The translations under genes were made by a program, and so were the position numbers. 32,950 bases of DNA, taken from NCBI GenBank assembly GCA_916720335.1, contig CAKAQU010000003.1, positions 1 through 32,950 on the forward strand. Reading direction: 5' to 3'. The notes beneath the pieces were generated by a model, which saw only the letters and a program-made list of their open reading frames with translations, was not told the origin of the DNA and ran no database searches. This document shows, piece after piece, positions 15,465 through 24,011 of the stretch (within the stretch, counting starts at the first letter, position 1; every line of letters begins with the position of its first letter). The DNA is from an uncultured Moraxella sp. (GTDB taxonomy: Bacteria; Pseudomonadota; Gammaproteobacteria; Pseudomonadales; Moraxellaceae).

Positions 15465-16238
15465 AGATAAGACCGTAACCAGAAAAATTAACAGCACCAT
15501 TGACTATATCTGTCAAACCAAAGAAATCCACTGCCAGCTTGCCATAGAAAGTGGCAGTTGGGCATGGGGATTTTTATCACAAGACAGCGATTTTGACGTG
15601 CGATTGATTTATTGCCATAATAGTGATTATTATTTATCCATTTTTGAGCAAAAAGGCACATTTGAATTTATTGACAATCAACTATTTGATGTGCCTTTTG
15701 ATATTGGTGGCTGGGATATTAAAAAAGCCTTAAATTTGATGTATAAATCCAATGTGGTTATTTTTGAATGGTTAAATTCACCAATTATTTATCAAAGTAA
15801 TGATAAATTGATAAAGAATTTACATGAAATACAAAACGATTATTTTAATCCTAAAGCTGTATTTTATCATTATCAAGGCATGGCAAGAAATGCAAATTCA
15901 GCATTGGATTTAACACAGCCCATCAAACTTAAAAATGGTTTTATCTTTTAAGAGCCTTGCTTGCCTGCAACTGGGTGATGCAAAAACAATGCATGCCACC
16001 TGTATCCATCACTCCAATGTTTGATTTGCTTAAACCACCAATTACCAAAGAAATCCAAGAGCTGATTATCTTAAAAGCTAATCAGGATGAAAGCTATACT
16101 CATACTTTATCAGCACGTCTTCAACAATTTATTTATGATTTATACAATAGCATCAGTCCTGATAACTTATCAGATAGACCTAAAAGCAGCATAGAATCAT
16201 TAAACCAAATTTTCAAACAAGCAATTTATGACCATTGA
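15451..16238 (+). pseudogene. YcgL/RlaP-type nucleotidyltransferase, frameshifted
   Basis: This is a PF10127-type nucleotidyltransferase split by one missing base. The first part (15451-15951) has the polymerase-beta signature: GSWAWGF with Gly35-Ser36, then the metal-binding pair Asp47 and Asp49 in DSDFDVR, and WDIKKAL further on. It then runs into a stop after KNGFIF. One extra A in the A5 run at 15931-15935 would read KKWFYLLRALLACNWV and join the second part (to 16238), restoring about 262 residues, the usual length. The second part, which looks to start at TTG 15957, is the family's helical C-terminal half. T-AAA-AAT is not a canonical slippery site, so programmed shifting is unlikely. 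A sequencing error, a recent mutation or phase variation remain. The start overlaps hemB by 14 bases and the end overlaps the next gene by 11. Confidence 0.85.
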
Positions 16239-17292
16239 TGATTTAAAATCCCAAAATTTAATCTTGTTAGAGTGCATTTCCGGCAGTCGTGCCTATGGGC
16301 TGGATACACCGGATTCAGATTTAGACATTAAGGGCGTTTTTTATTTACCAAAATCACATTATTATCGCCTTCCAAGTACTTATATCCCGCAAATTAACAA
16401 TGAAACTAATGATATTGTCTACTATGAAATTGGGCGTTTTATTGAACTTCTTTTGAAAAATAATCCCAGCATTATGGAATTATTAAATACACCAAAAGAT
16501 AAAATCATTTATAAGCATCCCATCATGGATGTAATCGACCCTAAAGATTTTATTAGTAAATTATGCCAAAAAACTTTTTTAGGATTTGCTGCAAATCAAA
16601 TCAAAAAATCACATGGTTTAAATAAAAGAATAGTCAATCCTATGGATAAAACCAAAAAAAGTGTTTTGGATTTTTGTTATATATTGAAAAATGGAAACAC
16701 CATATTATTAAATACTTGGTTAAATCAAAATCAGCTCACTCAAAATCAACTTGGGCTTGCTCAAATCAATCATGTTGCACAACTGTACGCTGTTTATATT
16801 GATAAAGAAAATCGGTATCAATTTTCTGGAGTTGTTCAAAAATCAACCGCCAACAATCTAAGTTTAAGTAGCATTCCTAAAAATCTACCCATCAGTTCTT
16901 ATCTATATTTTAATCAAATTGGCTATAGCAAATACTGTCAAGACTATCACGATTATTGGCAATGGGTAAAAAATCATAATAATCAACGCTATCAAACCAC
17001 CTTAAAGCACGACCAACCCTATGATACCAAAAATATGATGCACAATTTGCGCCTGCTACATATGGCAAAAGAAATTGCCACTGACGGTCAAATCAGAGTC
17101 AAAAGACCCAATAAAGATGAACTTTTATTAATAAAATCAGGTCATTATCAATATGAAGAGCTCATTTTAATGGTGGATAACTTACAAAAAGATATTAACG
17201 ATGCGTTTAGTAGAAGTGATTTGCCAGAGATGCCAAATGCTCATAATGCTATGAACGCACTCAAAAAAATTCGCTTGGCACTTTATGGCTAA
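16228..17292 (+). CDS. Polymerase-beta-type nucleotidyltransferase (RlaP-like)
   Basis: A 354-residue protein of the same superfamily as the gene before it. The catalytic signature GSRAYGLDTPDSDLDIKGV is complete (Gly19-Ser20, Asp31, Asp33), and the DIVYYEIGRFIELLLKNNP helix and MELL segment follow the usual pattern. A central insert of about 100 residues and a C-terminal helical region (LRLLHMAKEI, then RPNKDELLLIKSG) complete it. RlaP members sit in RNA-repair operons and are predicted template-independent nucleotide-adding enzymes. The substrate here is unknown. It overlaps the broken partner gene by 11 bases, so the pair is translationally coupled. No RNA ligase or Pnkp gene lies nearby. 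Confidence 0.85.
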   Translation: MTIDDLKSQNLILLECISGSRAYGLDTPDSDLDIKGVFYLPKSHYYRLPSTYIPQINNETNDIVYYEIGRFIELLLKNNPSIMELLNTPKDKIIYKHPIMDVIDPKDFISKLCQKTFLGFAANQIKKSHGLNKRIVNPMDKTKKSVLDFCYILKNGNTILLNTWLNQNQLTQNQLGLAQINHVAQLYAVYIDKENRYQFSGVVQKSTANNLSLSSIPKNLPISSYLYFNQIGYSKYCQDYHDYWQWVKNHNNQRYQTTLKHDQPYDTKNMMHNLRLLHMAKEIATDGQIRVKRPNKDELLLIKSGHYQYEELILMVDNLQKDINDAFSRSDLPEMPNAHNAMNALKKIRLALYG

Positions 17293-17298
17293 TTTGAT

Positions 17299-17324
17299 AT
17301 GTTTTAAAAAATGTTTTAAAAAAA
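17299..17324. repeat. 12-base tandem direct repeat
   Basis: ATGTTTTAAAAA is repeated back to back (17299-17310, 17311-17322) just after the nucleotidyltransferase stop. It is probably a small slippage duplication; no function is seen. Confidence 0.5.
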
Positions 17325-17461
17325 TACAATTGGCTGGCGATAAATCATTGTACAAATTATTACCTCAAAATAAGTCTGACCCTTTATTTTGCCGTTTACC
17401 TTGTCATTATGCCCATTCAGCCGTAAAATAGCACGTTAACAAATAACAATAAGAGTATTTT

Positions 17462-18688
17462 GTGGATACAACAGCCCCCTATCTTGACCCAAAATCAGTT
17501 GGCATTGTTACCCCTCAAACACTGCATTTTGATACGCCGTTGGTTTTGGAGTGTCAGCGCACTTTATCATCGTTTGATTTGGTGATTGAAACTTATGGCA
17601 CGCTCAACACTGAAAAAAGTAATGCCATTTTAATTTGTCACGCCCTATCAGGCTCACACCACGCTGCAGGTTATCACAATAAAGATGACAGCAAAGCTGG
17701 TTGGTGGGACAACTTAATTGGCAAAGACAAAGCTATTGATACCACTAAATTTTTTGTGGTGTGTTTAAACAACATTGGTTCGTGTCATGGTTCAACAGGT
17801 CCAACATCCATAAACCCTAAAACGGGTGAAATCTGGGGAGCGGATTTTCCTTTAATCACCATCAAAGACTGGGTAAAAACTCAAATCATGCTTTCTGATA
17901 GGCTTGGAATTGATGTTTGGCACGCCATCGTTGGTGGCAGTATGGGTGGCATGCAAGCCCTGCAATGGTCGGTAGATTATCCAGACAGGCTAAAACGCGC
18001 AGTTATCATTGCCAGCACCCCAAAACTTACCGCTCAAAACATCGCTTTTAATGAAGTGGCGCGTCAATCCATTTTATCCGACCCTGATTTTCACGATGGT
18101 TTTTACTTAAAAAAAGGAACGTATCCACGTCGTGGGCTAATTTTGGCACGTATGGTTGGACACATTACCTATATTACCGAAGACGCCATGAAAGCTAAAT
18201 TTGGACGTGATTTAAAATCAGGCAAGTTTATGTATGGTTTTGATGTGGAATTTCAAGTAGAAAGTTATCTGCGTTATCAAGGGGAACGTTTTAGTAAAAA
18301 CTTTGACGCCAATACCTATCTTTTGATGACTAAAGCACTGGACTACTTTGACCCAACTCGCGATTATGCTGATGAAAATTTAAGCGAAGAAGATGCTTTA
18401 AAATTAACACTCAATCGCACAAAATGCCAATTTCTGATTGTTTCTTTTGATAGTGATTGGCGATTTAGCCCAGAACGTTCAGCAGAGATTGTCAATGCAC
18501 TCATGGCGAATAACAAGCCTGTAAGCTTTGTTAATGTCCAAGCCCCACATGGTCATGATTCGTTTTTGTTTGATATACCCAGATACGTAAATGCAGTAAA
18601 AGGGTTTTTGTCAGCACCATTTTTGACGCCCCAAGTTTGTGATGAAGGCATTGACCCCATTATGCTATCAAAACTGGCACGTCAATAA
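17462..18688 (+). CDS. metX: Homoserine O-acyltransferase, MetX type
   Basis: This alpha/beta-hydrolase-fold enzyme activates homoserine with acetyl-CoA or succinyl-CoA for methionine synthesis. It has 408 residues starting from GTG, behind AAGAG. The nucleophile elbow GGSMGG holds Ser160; the rest of the triad is the Asp in SFDSDWRFSP and the His in APHGHDSF. The CLNNIGSCHGSTGPTSINP oxyanion-hole region is typical. Members in Pseudomonas and Acinetobacter are often succinyltransferases despite the MetX fold, so the acyl donor should not be assumed. It sits 36 bases before metW, its usual partner. Confidence 0.93.
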   Translation: MDTTAPYLDPKSVGIVTPQTLHFDTPLVLECQRTLSSFDLVIETYGTLNTEKSNAILICHALSGSHHAAGYHNKDDSKAGWWDNLIGKDKAIDTTKFFVVCLNNIGSCHGSTGPTSINPKTGEIWGADFPLITIKDWVKTQIMLSDRLGIDVWHAIVGGSMGGMQALQWSVDYPDRLKRAVIIASTPKLTAQNIAFNEVARQSILSDPDFHDGFYLKKGTYPRRGLILARMVGHITYITEDAMKAKFGRDLKSGKFMYGFDVEFQVESYLRYQGERFSKNFDANTYLLMTKALDYFDPTRDYADENLSEEDALKLTLNRTKCQFLIVSFDSDWRFSPERSAEIVNALMANNKPVSFVNVQAPHGHDSFLFDIPRYVNAVKGFLSAPFLTPQVCDEGIDPIMLSKLARQ

Positions 18689-18724
18689 TTTTACCCAAAA
18701 TAAATTAGCAATAAAGAGAAAAAT

Positions 18725-19333
18725 ATGAATATTGACCATCAGCTTGCTGAAAAATGGATTAAAAAAAATGCTAAAGTTTTGGATTTAGGTTGCGGGGATG
18801 GCACACTTTTGGCACATTTACAAACCCATCTTGGCGTTTCAGGTTATGGTCTTGAAATTGATGAACATAAAATCAACGAAGCCATTGCCAAAGGTTTAAA
18901 CATCATTGAACAAGATTTAAATGACGGCTTGGCAAGATTTTCAGATAATAGCTTTGATACGGTTGTTATGACACGAGCTTTGCAAGCAGTAAAAAATCCC
19001 AAAAACTTGCTTTTGGATATGCTTCGGGTTGCCAAAGAGGGCATTGTGACATTTCCAAATTTTGCTTACTGGCAAAACCGTGTCTATTTAGGTCTAAAAG
19101 GCATCATGCCGGTTAGCGAAACCATTCCTCATGAATGGTATGATACACCAAACATACATTTGTGCACTTTTAAGGATTTTGAACGATTTTGTTACGACAA
19201 TCAAATTGCTATTTTAGACAGCATCGCCATCAATGATAATCCTAAAATCGCCCCAAGATTGCTTAATAAGGTGATTAAAAAAGCACCAAATTTATTAGCA
19301 GACGTCGCAATTTATCGCATTGCCAAATATTAG
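18725..19333 (+). CDS. metW: Methionine biosynthesis protein MetW
   Basis: A 202-residue class I SAM-dependent methyltransferase-like protein, nearly always found next to metX. Motif I, VLDLGCGDGTLLAHL, is at about 18-32. FDTVVMTRALQAVKNP and the conserved FPNFAYWQNRVYL and PHEWYDTPNIHLCTF blocks are diagnostic. It is required with MetX for methionine synthesis in several proteobacteria and is thought to form a complex with it. AAGAGA precedes the ATG. No terminator is evident after it. Confidence 0.94.
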   Translation: MNIDHQLAEKWIKKNAKVLDLGCGDGTLLAHLQTHLGVSGYGLEIDEHKINEAIAKGLNIIEQDLNDGLARFSDNSFDTVVMTRALQAVKNPKNLLLDMLRVAKEGIVTFPNFAYWQNRVYLGLKGIMPVSETIPHEWYDTPNIHLCTFKDFERFCYDNQIAILDSIAINDNPKIAPRLLNKVIKKAPNLLADVAIYRIAKY

Positions 19334-19392
19334 TATTTATCAAAGATGTCGCATCGGGGTACAAAATGTTACGTTTTAACACGATTTTAAAA

Positions 19393-19421
19393 TTGCAGTT
19401 TTAAGCGTAAAATGCTACCAT
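19393..19421 (+). promoter_or_regulatory. Possible promoter for the Sel1-repeat gene
   Basis: TTGCAG (19393-19398) and TACCAT (19416-19421) are spaced by 17 bases, each matching four of six consensus positions. It lies about 95 bases before the gene. It is weak. Confidence 0.25.
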
Positions 19422-19516
19422 TGAAAGGTTAATTTGTTTATTTTATTGAAAAAGTTATAAAATTAAAGTTATATTTAAAACTTTACACTTAATTTTTATC
19501 ACATTTTGGAGTTTTT

Positions 19517-20098
19517 ATGAAGTTATTAAAAACCATCTTATTGTCCACCGCTCTATTAGGTTCTGGCATCGCTTCTGCTGAACTAACTAGCAACATTCCT
19601 TTAAATATTTCTCGTTTTGAAACGATGGATATCGCTTCTTTGACCAAACAAGCAGGTGATGGCAATCATCATGCTCAATTTTTTCTAGCCAAACGCTTGC
19701 AAAAAGGGGAAGGGGTTGCCAAAGATGCTCCAAAAGCTGTTTATTGGTACACTCGTGCTGCTGAACAAAACATTGCACCTGCTCAACTAAACCTTGGTAT
19801 TATGTATCTACGTGGTGAAGGCGTTACCGCTGACATGAAACAAGGTCGTGCGTGGTTAGAAAAAGCTGCTCACCTAGGTGACAACCGCGCCAGTTATGCT
19901 CTTGCCATGATTGACGAAAAACAACATCGTTTAGTAGATGCCTATAAATGGTACGATTTGTCTAGTCGCGATGGTATGTTAGATGACAAAATTCGTGGTA
20001 AGGCTCAAGCCAAAATCGGACAATTAGCTTTAGGTTTGTCTTCTAGTGACATTGAAAAGGCCAAAAACAGCGCCGACAGCTGGTTTCAAAATCAATAA
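19517..20098 (+). CDS. Exported Sel1-repeat protein
   Basis: A 193-residue protein with a clear signal peptide (MKLLKTILLSTALLGSGIASA, cleaved before ELT). At least two Sel1-like repeats follow: about 47-85 (AQFFLAKRLQKGEGVAKD, WYTRAAEQN) and about 86-120 (AQLNLGIMYLRGEGVTAD, WLEKAAHLG), with a third, degenerate one containing YALAMIDE and YKWYDLSSRDG. Sel1 repeats are alpha-helical protein-binding scaffolds. GGAG precedes the ATG by 6 bases. The gene is isolated, with a converging neighbour. The partner protein is unknown. Confidence 0.88.
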   Translation: MKLLKTILLSTALLGSGIASAELTSNIPLNISRFETMDIASLTKQAGDGNHHAQFFLAKRLQKGEGVAKDAPKAVYWYTRAAEQNIAPAQLNLGIMYLRGEGVTADMKQGRAWLEKAAHLGDNRASYALAMIDEKQHRLVDAYKWYDLSSRDGMLDDKIRGKAQAKIGQLALGLSSSDIEKAKNSADSWFQNQ

Positions 20099-20110
20099 TT
20101 GATGATTAAA

Positions 20111-20144
20111 CTTAATAAGCCCTTAATATCAAGGGCTTATTAAG
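20111..20144. terminator. Hairpin between converging genes
   Basis: A perfect 14-bp stem, CTTAATAAGCCCTT with AAGGGCTTATTAAG, has a 6-base loop. It overlaps the stop codon of the minus-strand DUF454 gene and starts 13 bases after the Sel1 gene. It lacks a strong T-run on either side, so it may be a weak terminator or a 3'-end stabilising stem. Confidence 0.55.
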
Positions 20145-20562
20145 CATCTGGCAAGCGTGCCATCCAAATTCCCGCTCCCAAACAAATACCGCTAACCAAA
20201 AAAGCAATCCACAACCTTTCACTTGGTAAACGATAAAATAACATCGCACTAGAAAAAAGCATCATACTCCATGCAATGTATTTAGCAAAACGTGGCATGG
20301 CACGGCGTTCTTCCCAGTCAATAATCATTTTGCCAAACATACGATGGCGTAACAGCCAACCATAAAAACGTTTGGAACTTCTCGCCCAACAAGCAGCGGC
20401 TAATAAAATAAATACTGTGGTCGGCAGTCCTGGTGTAATTACCCCTAAAATTCCCAGCCCTAAAAATAAAAACCCCAATATTAAAAACATTAGGCGAATT
20501 AAAAAATTATTATGAACTTGGTGTTTGGGTTGATGATTGGGTTTATCTTGTGGTATGGACAT
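20140..20562 (-). CDS. YbaN-like DUF454 membrane protein
   Basis: A 140-residue inner-membrane protein of the YbaN/DUF454 family. The first hydrophobic segment (about 24-45: LMFLILGFLFLGLGILGV) leads into the conserved ITPGLPTTVFILLAAACWARSS. The family motif RHRMFGKMIIDWEERRAMP follows. Two more membrane segments (about 96-135) complete the topology. Function is unknown in the family. It is transcribed towards the Sel1 gene, shares the hairpin at 20111-20144, and stands alone on its strand. Confidence 0.88.
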   Translation of the reverse strand: MSIPQDKPNHQPKHQVHNNFLIRLMFLILGFLFLGLGILGVITPGLPTTVFILLAAACWARSSKRFYGWLLRHRMFGKMIIDWEERRAMPRFAKYIAWSMMLFSSAMLFYRLPSERLWIAFLVSGICLGAGIWMARLPDA

Positions 20563-20770
20563 ACTCTTTATGCCTGTCAGGTGATGACATTTTTATAAAA
20601 CAGGGTCAAACTAAACAAAGTAAATTGGACAAAAATTAGATTGACAAAGATACCATACTCAAAGGTAATTTGTAAATAAGATTTATTATTATTTATTCTG
20701 CTTTTGGGGTTTACAAAATATTAAAAATATTGTAATTTAGTTGCGCTTTTTTTAATTTATAGGTGATTTT

Positions 20771-21346
20771 ATGACCGAAAAAACCTTAACTGAAGCTCTA
20801 AAAGAGCATTCCAGAGAAACGCACGACGCGGTAGATAATTTGGTAATGAGTATGCAACCATTTGTCAGTTTAGACAACTATCGCAAGTTTTTGCAGGCTC
20901 AGTATGAATTTCATCTTACCGTCAATCCCATCTATCATAACGCAGAACTTTCTAAAAACTTTGAAGGACTTGCAGAATTAGCTCGTCTTGACCGCCTAAA
21001 AAGCGATATGAAAGATTTGGAAGTAGAACCTTATGGTAAAGACGTAGAAGAACCTGTATTTACTGACGCTGAAAGTATTGGCTGGTTATACTGCGTGGAA
21101 GGTTCCAACTTAGGCGCTGCCATTTTATACAAAGAAGCTGGCAAAATTGACCTAAAAGATGATTTTGGAGCTGCTCACCTTGCCGCCCATCCTGATGGAC
21201 GCATGCCACATTGGCGCGCGGTCAAAGCCAAAATTGATGCGCTACCTTTGTCTTATGAAGATAAACAAGCAGCCATGAAAGGCGCCGATGATGCGTTTGC
21301 CTACTACAAGCGAGTGATTCGCAAAGTCTATGGTGTTGATGCCTAA
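20771..21346 (+). CDS. hemO: Heme oxygenase
   Basis: A 191-residue biliverdin-producing heme oxygenase that opens heme to release iron, CO and biliverdin. It belongs to the all-alpha bacterial HemO/PigA type. The candidate axial His is His18 (HSRETHDAVDNLVM). The distal helix signature GWLYCVEGSNLGAAILYKEA (about 105-124) with flexible glycines is clear. AGGTGA lies before the ATG. It has its own terminator at 21376-21406. Upstream, TTTACA with a 17-base spacer and TAATTT is a weak promoter. I did not find a convincing Fur box, though such genes are usually iron-repressed. The symbol is by family; pigA is equally possible. Confidence 0.9.
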   Translation: MTEKTLTEALKEHSRETHDAVDNLVMSMQPFVSLDNYRKFLQAQYEFHLTVNPIYHNAELSKNFEGLAELARLDRLKSDMKDLEVEPYGKDVEEPVFTDAESIGWLYCVEGSNLGAAILYKEAGKIDLKDDFGAAHLAAHPDGRMPHWRAVKAKIDALPLSYEDKQAAMKGADDAFAYYKRVIRKVYGVDA

Positions 21347-21375
21347 TTTTTGATATTGATTTCAAACGCCAACTC

Positions 21376-21407
21376 AAAAAGGCTAGAGTTTTTCTTTAGC
21401 CTTTTTC
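21376..21407 (+). terminator. Terminator after heme oxygenase
   Basis: A 10-bp stem, AAAAAGGCTA with TAGCCTTTTT, encloses an 11-base loop. It ends in a T-run about 30 bases after the stop. Confidence 0.85.
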
Positions 21408-21523
21408 GTTTTGTGATAAAAATTCATTGATTGGTTTGTATTTTATACATAATTTTGTTTGTGTTTGCGAAATTTTTTTACACAAATCTCTTAAAATAGA
21501 CCAATATTTTAGGAAAAGACCCC

Positions 21524-22438
21524 ATGACATCAGCTCAAAAAACCATCATCACTTCTGCTCTATGGATTGGTGCTTTGCTTGCAATTATCTCCAATGTACT
21601 GTTTAGCGCGTTATATATGTATGGTAAATGGCTCATCCCTTTATCAGGAACTGATGTTTTTTTGTGGCGCATGCTGATGATGTGGCTATGTCTGATGATA
21701 TTTTTATTAGCTAGCGGCAAAATTCGTATTGTAATTGATGATTTGATGTTCATTCAAGGTTTGGCTGCTTGGTGTCTACTTTTGTTGCCAACACCAATTT
21801 TTGCCAGTCAGCTATGGTTATTTATGTATGCTCCTTTAAATGGCTTGGGAATACAAGTATCTATGGGTTATTTTTTATTTCCTTTAGTCATGGTTGTTGT
21901 TGGTTTTTTATTGGGAGAGTACTTATCACGCCTGCAATGGCTAGCGGTATTGGTAGCGGGTGCTGGGGTCATGGTAGAAATTTTACAAGCAAATCAGATT
22001 GGCTTAGCAACCTTTTGGGTTTGTGGCACGTATCCAATTTATTATTTTTTAAGACGCAAACAAAAAATTCGTGCTCTAACAGGTTTATTTATTGATACGT
22101 CTATCATTGCACCAATTTGTTTGTATTTACTGTTTTATCAATATGATGCATCTTTACAATTTACTAACAATCCAATATTTTGGATAAAAGTTATCGGTCT
22201 TGGGCTGATTAGTGTATTGGCACTGCAATTTAATTTAGAAGCTAATCGCCTACTACCAACTAGTTTGTTTGGTGTATTAAGTTATTTAGAACCTGTTTTT
22301 TTATTTATCATTGCTGTACTATTTTTAAATGAAACCTTTAGTTCGGCTACACTGATAAGCTTTGGACTGATTTGGCTTGGTGTGGTTATGCTATTATTTG
22401 CCAATTTATCCGCTCAAAAAACACGTAAATACACATAA
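21524..22438 (+). CDS. rarD: EamA/RarD-family transporter
   Basis: A 304-residue polytopic inner-membrane protein with about ten hydrophobic segments, of the RarD branch of the drug/metabolite transporter superfamily. The pattern LFSALYMYGKWLIPLSGTDVFLWRM resembles RarD. The second EamA repeat holds LLPTSLFGVLSYLEPVFLFIIAVLFLNE, the usual end of the domain. AGGA lies 9 bases before the ATG. The substrate is unknown; the E. coli name comes from chloramphenicol sensitivity. No neighbour hints at its cargo. Confidence 0.82.
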   Translation: MTSAQKTIITSALWIGALLAIISNVLFSALYMYGKWLIPLSGTDVFLWRMLMMWLCLMIFLLASGKIRIVIDDLMFIQGLAAWCLLLLPTPIFASQLWLFMYAPLNGLGIQVSMGYFLFPLVMVVVGFLLGEYLSRLQWLAVLVAGAGVMVEILQANQIGLATFWVCGTYPIYYFLRRKQKIRALTGLFIDTSIIAPICLYLLFYQYDASLQFTNNPIFWIKVIGLGLISVLALQFNLEANRLLPTSLFGVLSYLEPVFLFIIAVLFLNETFSSATLISFGLIWLGVVMLLFANLSAQKTRKYT

Positions 22439-22478
22439 CCATGACTTAAAATAATAAACCTAAAACTGGTCAAAGTTT

Positions 22479-22487
22479 TGTTATAAT
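22479..22487 (+). promoter_or_regulatory. Extended -10 promoter before the helicase
   Basis: TGTTATAAT is a perfect TATAAT (22482-22487) with a TG extension. Transcription would begin near 22494, leaving only about 15 bases before the ATG at 22509 and no ribosome site. Confidence 0.55.
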
Positions 22488-22508
22488 AAAAATTTCGCAC
22501 CCATAAAT

Positions 22509-23981
22509 ATGTTTACACCCACCCAAGAACAATTATCTGCTTTAGCCATGGCGCAATCTGGAGTCAGTTTTAAAATCATGGCATATGCTGGCGCTGGAAA
22601 AACCAGCACCTTAAAGCTCATCAGTGAAAATTTACACGGTCGAGGACTTTATTTAGCGTTTAATAAAGCAATTGCAACTGAAGCCCAAGGTAAATTTCCC
22701 GCTCACGTTCGTTGTCAAACCTTTCATTCGTTGGCTTATCGGCATGTAGATAGAATGATTACTCAAAAAATTGGAAAGCCTATCATGCCTGCGGTGCGTT
22801 TAGGTGAAATATTCAAATTACCCTCTTTGAAGGTCAGACACATCAATGGATTATTAACCGTAACATTAACAGCAACGACACTTGCCAACTACATCAAAAA
22901 TGCCATTACTAATTTTTGCACCACATCCAGCAACTATCCTGCGCCGCGACACATTAAACTGCCCGAATGGATGAATCAAAAAGATGCTGATGAACTGCGT
23001 GATATGCTTTATCCTGCAGTGGAAAATTTATGGTTACAATCAATTGACCCTAGACACAGTGAAGGCATTGGTCATCATATTTATCTAAAATTATGGGCGT
23101 TATCCAACCCCAGCATTCCTGCTGATTTTATTTTATTTGATGAAGCTCAAGACGCTGACCCTTTGATGATGGGTATATTATTCAAACAGCCTAGTCAGGT
23201 TGTTTATGTTGGCGACCCCCATCAGCAAATTTATGAATGGCGTGGTGCAATCAACGCGATGGAGCGACTGCCCTATCCTGAATCTAGACTGACCCAATCT
23301 TTTCGTTTTGGTGAAAAAATAGCCGATGCTGCCAATATCTTACTAAAAACCTTACAAGAAAAAATCCCATTAACAGGCAATCCTATGCAAAAATCCATGA
23401 TTGGAACATTGGACAGCGCTCAAAAAAATGTGATTTTGTGCCGAACCAATGTCAATGCGTTAGAGCATTTATTAGAAGGTCAAAAAATTGGTAAAAGACC
23501 TATTCTAAATGCAGATAGTAACAGTATCTTACAATTTTGCGAAGGTGCTGAAAAACTCAAAAGCAACCAATCAGCTCACAATGTATCTGCCTTGATGCAT
23601 TTTAAAAATTGGCAGGAAGTACAAGAATTTAGCGAACAAGAGGAAGGTAGTTATCTAAAACCTTGGGTACGAGTTATTGACCGTTATGGTACTCATGCCA
23701 TCAGTTTGGCTATCAAAAAACAAGCGAACGAGCAAAACCCCCATTATAGTATTTGTACAGCACACAAAGCCAAAGGACTGGAATGGAAAAATGTTGAGAT
23801 TAGCGATGATTTCATCTATCAAGACAAAAAAACTAGTCTTAGTATCGCCAAAGAAGAATTAAGGCTTTTATATGTAGCGTGTACTCGCGCTCAAGAAATT
23901 TTAGATATCAGTAGCATTGGTCCGTTATTTAGTGCACTTAAAAGCAAAAAAGTCATTTTCTCTGACATTAAATCCACCTAA
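22509..23981 (+). CDS. UvrD-like SF1 helicase, compact FBH1-like form
   Basis: A 490-residue superfamily 1A helicase. It has a Q-motif-type start (FTPTQEQLSAL), Walker A AYAGAGKTST (25-34), motif II DEAQD (211-215), motif III GDPHQQIYEWRGA (235-247), motif IV around LTQSFRFGEKIADAANIL, motif V TAHKAKGLEW and motif VI LLYVACTRAQE. All helicase motifs are intact, but the protein is far shorter than UvrD or Rep (about 650-720). The order and the DPHQQIYEWRGA wording recall bacterial homologues of eukaryotic FBH1. Its role in DNA repair or recombination is inferred from the family. It is followed 30 bases later by a Nudix gene. Confidence 0.87.
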   Translation: MFTPTQEQLSALAMAQSGVSFKIMAYAGAGKTSTLKLISENLHGRGLYLAFNKAIATEAQGKFPAHVRCQTFHSLAYRHVDRMITQKIGKPIMPAVRLGEIFKLPSLKVRHINGLLTVTLTATTLANYIKNAITNFCTTSSNYPAPRHIKLPEWMNQKDADELRDMLYPAVENLWLQSIDPRHSEGIGHHIYLKLWALSNPSIPADFILFDEAQDADPLMMGILFKQPSQVVYVGDPHQQIYEWRGAINAMERLPYPESRLTQSFRFGEKIADAANILLKTLQEKIPLTGNPMQKSMIGTLDSAQKNVILCRTNVNALEHLLEGQKIGKRPILNADSNSILQFCEGAEKLKSNQSAHNVSALMHFKNWQEVQEFSEQEEGSYLKPWVRVIDRYGTHAISLAIKKQANEQNPHYSICTAHKAKGLEWKNVEISDDFIYQDKKTSLSIAKEELRLLYVACTRAQEILDISSIGPLFSALKSKKVIFSDIKST

Positions 23982-24011
23982 ATTTAAAAATTCATCAAAA
24001 AAAAGAAAACC

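Noticed and set aside
15931..15951. Programmed -1 ribosomal frameshift in the nucleotidyltransferase gene
   Set aside because: The heptamer T-AAA-AAT does not fit the X-XXY-YYZ rule and no stimulatory hairpin is seen close after it.
20681..20735. Fur box or other clear operator before heme oxygenase
   Set aside because: AT-rich repeats (TTACAA with TTGTAA) exist, but none fits the Fur consensus beyond chance.
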